This document shows, piece after piece, positions 58,001 to 64,000 of a DNA stretch of 64,000 bases. Where the stretch lies: NCBI GenBank assembly GCA_964036295.1, contig OZ038464.1, positions 24,842,508-24,906,507 on the forward strand, in the 5' to 3' direction. The stretch's first letter is position 1, and every line of letters begins with the position of its first letter. Both the position numbers and the translations under genes were made by a program. The notes under the pieces were generated by a model, which was not told where the DNA came from, did not search any database, and saw nothing but the letters and a program-made list of their open reading frames with translations. This stretch comes from Plumapathes pennacea. Taxonomy: Eukaryota > Cnidaria > Anthozoa > Antipatharia > Myriopathidae.

Positions 58001-61000
58001 AAAGTGTAATAAATTACTTCTTTTTCGTAGAACCTGCGGTAGAAGTATGTTCAGCTTGAATAAGAGCTGTTTTTAAACACTTTTTATATTAAGTATTTGC
58101 ATTTAGTGACCAATGATTGGGCCATGTTATACATATCTGATAAATACTTTAATCGTTAATTGTCGACATTATTCTTTTTACAGGAGCATACCTGTTACAT
58201 GAGATGAGCTTGTCAATGGACCTCGACTTTTTTGTGTTATTCTCATCAATCGCATCACTGCTGGGTAACGCGGGTCAGGCTTCATATGCAGCAGCCAACG
58301 CCTTCTTAGATGGTCTTGCGCACTACCGACGGCATGTGCTGGGTCTTCCAGCACTCTCAATCAACTGGGGACCAATCAAAGGAGCTGGTGTTCTACAACG
58401 CGAAGAGAAGATTGCAGAACACCTTTCCAGAGCAGGATACTTTCTGCTACCTGCCACACAAGGTAAACACGTGTTCTTATACAACGCATAGTAACCACTC
58501 AAAGATTATGCTTATGTTCATATTGTTTCTGGATTTTAACAACATTATACGACAACCTTTATCCTTTGTCTTTCTTGTTTGACATACAGTTGTTGTGTAT
58601 CTGTCAATTATTGTCCAAATTGTGTTTCTAAACTTTAGCAATAGAACACATGGAGAAAATTCTGCTTGTGGAACCTGAAAAGGCACAGATAGGTGTGTTT
58701 GATGTCGATTGGCAAAAGATCCAATCAGGCTCAGCTGAATTTGCCAGATCCACTCGCTTGAGTGACACCCGAAAGGAAGGCGACTCGGCAGAGAATCTTC
58801 AGAACCTTCAACAACTGGCTCCAAGTATACTAATGGAAAAAGATCCCAAAAAGCAGTTTGAAATGGTCCAGCAGTACGTGACTGAGCTGATGTGTTCATG
58901 GACAGGAAACGCTCCTTCTGATCTCGACTTCAGCTCCAGTCTGTACAACTACGGTATGGACTCATTTGTGGGCCTGACGTTCAAAATGCAGCTCGAGTCT
59001 TCACTTCAGTTATCCTTTGAGGTTAGTTTTCTGAATATACTTGGTAACTGATGCACACAGTGTAGATCGACTGAGGTATAATTGGACTTGAAAGAAGGTT
59101 GTTCCCCGGGGGGGGGGGGGGGGGTGCTCCCTATGATCGGCTATACGGGGAGGCTCCGCCCGAAAGAGGTGTATTTTTACGATTGAGGTATAAAAAAGGT
59201 ATAGGAAAATGACGTTTTTTAGGTATTTTAAAGGGTCAATAAAAAGGGTGGAGTGAGGAAATAATTTTGGTATTTTAAAGGGGTACGAAAAACGCCAGGA
59301 AAAACCGGGGAAAAAAAAAACGGCGGAAGACCGGAAACTCCGCCTTGTTAAAAGAGGGAAGCACCCCGCCTTGGAATCGTCTGCCGGACGCATCAAAGGT
59401 ATAAAAAAGGGGTGCATTTGTACTGGAGGTATATAAAAGGGTCCCGATTTTGCCCCCAGGATGGTATTTTAAAGGGTAAGGGGTTGACAGTCCGGGCGGA
59501 GCCTCCCCGTACAAAAGTCCTTTGAGTACCCCCCCCCCCCCCCCGGGGGTTGTTCATGATCAACTCTTTATTCTATGTAACTGAACAATACCACAGACAT
59601 TAATTTAACTGATTCTATTAACTAATATAGAATATTATTGTATACGTGCAATTCTTGTTATCAAAATTTATGCTACTTTTTGACACTGGATAGAATTTGT
59701 TGAGTTTCTAACAAGTAGCTGTCTTTAAGACTGTGATACTTTTCCGGCTAATAAAATTGTTTCTAGTTATTTAATCTCTATTAGTTTTTTGTCTACTGAA
59801 ACTCGGTCAGTAATACTGGTAGGTATCATCATTGACTATTGTCTCATCTTCATCAACAGGTATTCTACTTTACCCAACCTGAGACCACACCCACTAAACT
59901 GGTCCAAGATATCATTGGCAGGCTTAGGAAGGAAAAGATTGTCTCTATTCAAAACGAGAACCAAGAGATCCAAGAACCACCTGCCACAGCAAAACCTGAA
60001 CATGATGATGGTATTCGAAAGAGGCCTCCCCCTACAGAGGAAATTCATCCAATGGACACGACATCCACTTCGGCCACCTATCATCTCATACCTCTGTTTA
60101 AACCCGAGCAAGCAGAGGTGAAGCTTTTTTGTGTTCACCCGGCAGGGCGATATGTCGCAAATCTTGTTCCTATTTCTAATGGCTTCACGCACCAGGTAAG
60201 AGTGAAGTTTTGGATTCAGCGGTCATCCAGATTAGTCATCTGAATGACCGTTCAACAATGTGAATACTGCTTTTAGAATGTATTGATTGGGACTTTCATT
60301 TGAGTAGTCACGCTATTTAGATTGATTTGACACTTCAGCTAATGACTTAAAAAGCTGTGCAGCATAAATAGTTTCTTTGTTTGATCACTGACCTTTTCGA
60401 TTTTGTTTCAGTCCACGGTTTCATTTTACGCCATTGGCTATACAGAGCCCACCATGAAAGCAGATAACCGAAGTGTGCGACAGCTCGCCCACAGCTACTT
60501 AAAGATGACGAAAGAGATCCAGCGGCATGGACCCTACTACTTAGCTGGTCAGTCCTTTGGTGGTCTAGTGGCTTTTGAGATGGCTAACATTCTGACGGAA
60601 CAAGGAGAAGACGTGGCATTTGTAGCAATGATAGACACATTTCCTTGGTACCTGCCAAATAGGTCTGGAGCTGCCAGGCTGGAACTGCTGTTTAATGGTT
60701 CGAAGCTGGAAAACTTAATGGAGGGACTATTTGAGGTATGGCTACCTTAGTATTATCCTCATGTAAAAGGCGTATTACTTTTCAATTATTTTCTATCATT
60801 TCCGGACTATGCAAACACAGCTATAAAACAATGCTCTCATATTATAAATTCCACATTGGAGGGACAAGAACCACATCAGTTGGAAGCTACTGCGGCTCTC
60901 CTATTACCAAGGATTGATTGTATGACGCAGACATACCGTTAGTTGTTATGACAAGTTAAAAGACTCGGAACAAAAGTCTGTTAACTATTGTTAAACATTA

Positions 61001-63272
61001 ACTAGATAATGCAAAGTAAATACTCTGGATATTTTGCTATGAACTTCAATTTCAATATCAAGTTATTGTTTCTTACTTTGCTATGGAAGTAGTCTAATGA
61101 GCTTCTTTGCTGCCATCTTTTTCTCAGGCGACGTTTGAACAAGTGCTTTCAAAAATGGCCATTACCAGCCTGTCCATGGCAGCTGAGGAGTATAAACATC
61201 TCAGAGAAAAGGAGACTCAAGCCGGTACAATACGCTTTCTGCAACAGACAGCTCTGGAGAAGAACATTCCTCTGTATGATATCACGGTACTCCGAGATTC
61301 TTTGCGCCACGATAACCGCATAGCAACTCAGAAACACAGGGAATGGAAGCCCCCACAGGTGAGACACGGACTGACAGTTTCATACTTTGGACCGGTCATT
61401 AATTAGTTAATGATGAATGAATGAGTTGCTTTTTTAGCGTGGAGAACTTTGAATGCACAATATAACAGTTTCGGAGAAACTCACTGACAAGAAGAGCTGC
61501 ACGTTTTCACGTTTGTACGTGTATGCACATATCACTAAGAAGCAGTCGGAACGCGTACATTTACCTCCCTGAGACATGCCAATTTCGAATCTCTGTCTTA
61601 GACTTGATCAATATTTACGTACGATATTTTGAGAAAATCGTGAAAACGTGCAGCTCTTCTTGTCAGTGAGTAAGGAAAGAGTGCAGGCTTGTGCCCTTTG
61701 ATTCAAGAAATTTAATTACAATAAAATCACTGAAAATTGACTACCAGCAAATGAAAAATAAAATAACAAGAAAGAAATTATTTATTGATCTATTAACAGG
61801 TTCGTTTCAAAGGCCCCCTCACCTTCCTGAAGAGCGCAGACCAGCGATACACACCAACCAGACCACTTCAGGAAGAGTCAGATGCCTCGTGGTCCTTGTT
61901 AGTTGACGGTTAGTAAATGTTGGTGTTCATAAGTAAAAAGCGACAAAAAGTATAGAATGTATCTCTATAAACATTTATACCTTGATCTACGCAGGTAATA
62001 TTAATGTTTACATCTGCCCGGGCGACCATCTGGCTCTCAGTGAACCTGGTGATTCCGTGGTTGTTGGACGTATTCTTGCTTCTGCTGTAGGCATAAGGTA
62101 TAGGACTCAGTGTCCGGATCTTCCGCGCCTTCCCAGGACCTATAAGCAACAGCGAGCTATTCGTAAATTCGAGGCTGGAGTAGACGTTGTTCTTTATTCC
62201 AAGAAAGGTATGCTATCACAGTAGACTTGTAAGATGAGAGTATAAAAAGCACACAGTTTTACAAAAATCATTACTTTTGCCAGGGAAATTGTCCGCTTTC
62301 ATATTCGCTAAACCCACGCTTAGGGTATACAGGATCCAAAGAAAAATAAACAATAGAACATTCATAGATACTCATTACCAGGAGTATTGTCACTGATATC
62401 CTTGCCTTGGTTTTTCCTTGAGATTACATTTGAACGTCAAGACTACAGCTCTTCTAAATGCCATGCACAGTCATGTGTCTGATTTACGGCACTCCATATT
62501 GCACGCTGCATCAGTGTATACAGTGGCAACGATAAAACTCTAGTGGGCTGCCATGGTTATATTTATAGTTATGTATTCATTTTTACTTTAATCAGGTAAT
62601 CAAGCAAATGAGTTATAACCTGTTGCACTGGAGTGAACGTAAATCTCATAACATTATTGAAAATCTTTAAAACATTTTAGGATCTAAAGCTCCACGTGTT
62701 GGTACTCTGTACCTGGACGTAAAAAACCAAACATTAGCGTTTCGAAACAATGACGGAAGGCTGGGTCACACCAATCGGAAGATTCATGAGAAGACCATCT
62801 GCTTTAAAGGTGATGCTCTACCCCCACTGCTGCTGCTGCTAGTTTGACTACTAGACTACTGGTGCTAATGCTACAGCTACTATTACTGTTGGGCTATTAC
62901 TAATACAAGACTATTACTACACTCTTGCTCAGCTGCTACTACAGCTACTATTATGACTAGACTACTACTGCTACTGCTGCCGCTAATACAACTACCACAA
63001 CCACCACTATACTACTGAGCCTGACCTCAATACCATCCTTTACTTCGGCAGAATTTCGAAATGTCCTCCCAGGGAAACACGAGCCAACTGCTATCAAGTA
63101 TGTCTCCAAACTCCGCGAAGCAAGAGAACGTACGACCGTCACCCTGGAACGTATTACGTCCGTTGTAACTGCAAAGAGGGCTTATAACTTTGGATGGCAC
63201 AACTTTCAAGACATGAGGGAATTTGCTAGCGTAGTGGAAGCAGTCATGGGTGTTACTGCTTTTACGAAGTAA
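49291..63272 (+). CDS. Patched/RND-like membrane module fused to a type I polyketide synthase with TE and PH-like C terminus (ten exons, 3609 aa)
   Basis: Exons: 49291-57895, 58184-58462, 58639-59021, 59860-60195, 60412-60735, 61128-61358, 61800-61908, 61995-62207, 62681-62809, 63052-63272. All introns are GT-AG, all phases match, and the total is 10830 nt = 3610 codons including TAA. ATG 49291 (A at -3, G at +4) is the first after an in-frame stop. Order: 12-TM Patched-like module (about 100-907), 45-residue linker, KS (about 950-1390), AT (about 1500-1800), DH (about 1890-2190), pseudo-KR and ER-like region (about 2230-2700), KR (about 2750-2960), ACP (Ser3070), TE (Ser3249, Asp3276, His3434), PH-like end (about 3475-3605). 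The PKS part follows the animal FAS-like PKS plan. Expected reaction: iterative malonyl-CoA condensation with beta-keto reduction and hydrolytic release. By Patched topology the enzyme faces the cytosol. Product unknown. Confidence 0.95.
52140..54880 (+). other. KS and AT domains of the PKS
   Basis: [12 protein letters not shown] start, active-site Cys1132 in DTACSSS, His1268 in EAHGTGT and His1309 in SNLNHTES, so the Cys-His-His set is complete. Two usual motifs are altered: GDPxE reads GDVVE, and NIGHTE reads [18 protein letters not shown], Ser1589 in GHSLGE and His1696 in RAFHSSH. AFH at this place goes with malonyl-CoA selectivity, whereas methylmalonyl-specific ATs tend to have ASH. Both enzymes therefore look active. 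Confidence 0.92.
54960..57895 (+). other. DH, pseudo-KR/ER-like and first half of KR
   Basis: DH: His1908 in [13 protein letters not shown] has one residue more than the usual HxxxGxxxxP spacing; Asp2099 in FLDACFQ matches the DxxxQ/H motif. The structural pseudo-KR and an ER-like stretch follow ([33 protein letters not shown]), but the NADPH-binding loop of ER reads ETNSGLGL in place of the usual AAGGVG, and later ER sequence is eroded, so enoyl reduction is doubtful. KR: cofactor loop VGGMRGFG (2761-2768). The exon ends within KR at 57895; Ser2890, Tyr2903 and Asn2907 are in exon 2. No methyltransferase domain. Confidence 0.85.
57998..58013 (+). other. Two AATAAA signals inside intron 1 of the Patched-PKS gene
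   Basis: AATAAA at 57998-58003 and again at 58008-58013, 32-47 bases after the in-frame stop (57964-57966) that is met if exon 1 reads through its donor. Use of these signals would give a product cut within KR, without ACP, TE or PH-like parts. Confidence 0.45.
59104..59549. mobile_element. 446-bp G-run-ended MITE in intron 3
   Basis: Ends CCCCGGGGGGG...GTGCTC and the inverse GAGTACC...CCCCGGGGG, then GTACGGGGAGGCTCCGCCCG-type inverted blocks. TTGTT flanks both sides (59099-59103 and 59550-59554). The interior has many AAAGGTAT/GGTATTTTAAAGGG motifs. Non-coding. Confidence 0.75.
61479..61671. repeat. 193-bp foldback MITE in intron 6
   Basis: ACTCACTGACAAGAAGAGCT at the left end is inverted exactly at the right end, with pairing extending about 36 bases (to GTTTTCACG). 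Lies within intron 61359-61799. Family unassigned. Confidence 0.75.
62681..63272 (+). other. C-terminal PH-like domain exons (9-10) of the Patched-PKS
   Basis: Starting in exon 8 ([16 protein letters not shown]) and through exons 9-10, about 130 residues show strand-turn-strand features ([15 protein letters not shown]), a block [11 protein letters not shown] like the EVRPGK segment of phospholipase C PH domains, and a closing amphipathic helix with Trp ([18 protein letters not shown]). This is the layout of a PH-type fold. It follows the TE and is not part of usual PKSs. PH assignment is by pattern only. Confidence 0.5.
62820..63005 (+). repeat. Degenerate (CTA/CTG/ACT)n trinucleotide stretch in intron 9
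   Basis: Intron 9 is mostly diverged trinucleotide repeat (CTGCTGCTGCT, TACTACTGCTACTGCTGCCG). It is expected to be length-variable. Confidence 0.8.
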
Positions 63273-64000
63273 AATGTAGAGTAAATACTGTCTATCAGAA
63301 CCTTGGGCCGTATTCACCAAACTTTCGTACGAACGAAAATGTTTCACGTACTCAACCATCTCGCGTAAGTCGCTATATTCACCAAAGAAGAAGTTCGTCT
63401 GTTGTGTTTGCATCTTTGCAAAAACCCTTGACTAACGGTTTCTTACGACTTTCATGTCCGCGGTGAAAAGTTCAGAGCTTGATGCAGCAAAATTTTGGTT
63501 GAGTAGCAGCTACAATCTCGCTTCCGACCCTACGAAGAGTTTTGTAAATACGGTTTAAGCTTACTAGACTAGGGCCAGTAACAAAATCGCCAGTTGATCC
63601 AGTAACGGCATCAGTTAATCGTTTATATCATGCATTTGTAACCAACAGTGAAGTAATGTTAATTTTGCGGAGGCTTTGAATGTGATTACACCATTCTATT
63701 GCGACTTTCATAACTCAAACATTACATCGCAAGAAGAATATTCTCAAGAATTCAAATATCCATGGACTTTCAATTATGCTCTGCACAGTTTAGATTCTGC
63801 GAGTCTTTTTTATGAACAATGGACGTTTACACACGGTTCAAAAACACCCATTATTGCTGGGCCCAATATTGTTGGCGGTAGTGTTCAAATCATGGTTCCA
63901 ACAATGCATTCTGGGATAAAATCATATCATTTTCCCGCCATTTTATTGCTTGTAACACAGGCAGCCCAGACGGCCGGGCTGATGCGGGCATGACTTGCAA
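63273..64000. other. 3' flank of the Patched-PKS gene
   Basis: No AATAAA was found soon after the stop codon. GGGCCGTATTCACCAAAC near 63304 and an imperfect inverse near 63538-63556 may bound an old MITE. The frame at 63676-63993 lacks an ATG and recognisable similarity. Confidence 0.45.

Larger units (their letters stand above)
58184..62207 (+). other. KR end, ACP and thioesterase exons (2-8)
   Basis: Exon 2 completes KR with [13 protein letters not shown] and YAAAN. Exon 3 carries the ACP with YGMDSFVGL (Ser3070 for the phosphopantetheine arm). Exons 4-8 encode a type I thioesterase: opening [10 protein letters not shown], nucleophile Ser3249 in GQSFGG, Asp3276 in MIDTFPW and His3434 in PGDH. 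A Pro/Glu-rich linker of about 70 residues separates ACP and TE. The TE implies release as a free acid or lactone rather than reductive release. Confidence 0.9.

Noticed and set aside
49291-63272. Bacterial or symbiont origin of the PKS
   Set aside because: Nine canonical spliceosomal introns, an animal FAS-like domain order and a metazoan Patched module argue for an animal gene.
63676-63993. 105-codon plus-strand frame at the window end
   Set aside because: Starts at TTG, has no recognisable domain and ends in a repeat-like GCAGCCCAGACGGCC stretch.

Overview
This is a eukaryotic, metazoan window, most likely from an anthozoan cnidarian such as a coral or sea anemone. Genes are split by short GT-AG introns. 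There is an NKL-type homeobox gene with an EH1 motif, a Patched-domain (PTCHD) gene, an animal-type (FAS-like) type I polyketide synthase, and many nested transposons (BEL/Pao, Harbinger MITEs, hAT, Mutator-like foldback elements). The species assignment is an inference; no rRNA, mitochondrial or other barcode sequence is present.

Layout. 1-2392 (+): last six exons of an unrecognised signalling or scaffold protein with a PPxY motif and a class I PDZ ligand at its C terminus. 3227-4316 (-): a complete two-exon homeobox gene. 4317-8571: gene-free, with several dispersed and foldback repeats. 8572-13985 (-): a three-exon Patched-domain transporter gene of about 962 codons. 14000-18560: repeats, including a Harbinger MITE whose empty site also lies in this window. 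18566-30534: a three-level nested insertion: Harbinger MITE, then an 11.6 kb CCCAGC-ended DNA transposon with ACGTTG arrays, then an intact BEL/Pao retrotransposon inside it. 31461-32656: a Mutator-like element carrying a protein-kinase fragment. 33800-49000: a repeat-rich desert with a hAT relic, a TTAA-flanked 2.9 kb element, and a foldback element with arms of about 300 bp.

The outstanding locus is 49291-63272 (+). Ten exons joined at GT-AG sites keep one frame of 3610 codons. The product has the order: Patched/RND-like 12-TM membrane module, KS, AT, DH, pseudo-KR/ER-like, KR, ACP, thioesterase, then a C-terminal PH-like domain. The Patched-to-PKS junction lies inside a single 8.6 kb exon with no stop, so the fusion is encoded in the DNA and is not a gene-model artefact. 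KS, AT, KR, ACP and TE catalytic residues are present, whereas the Patched module has lost acidic residues of the RND cation relay. The stand-alone PTCHD gene about 37 kb away keeps them and is collinear with the module, so it is a plausible relative of the donor.

How the parts may work together (inference): an AFPK-like synthase tethered to a membrane by a Patched fold, which in relatives binds sterols or lipids, would place polyketide synthesis at the membrane and could hand the product to the lipid-binding cavity. The functional parallel is mycobacterial MmpL (RND) proteins working with PKSs, here within one polypeptide.
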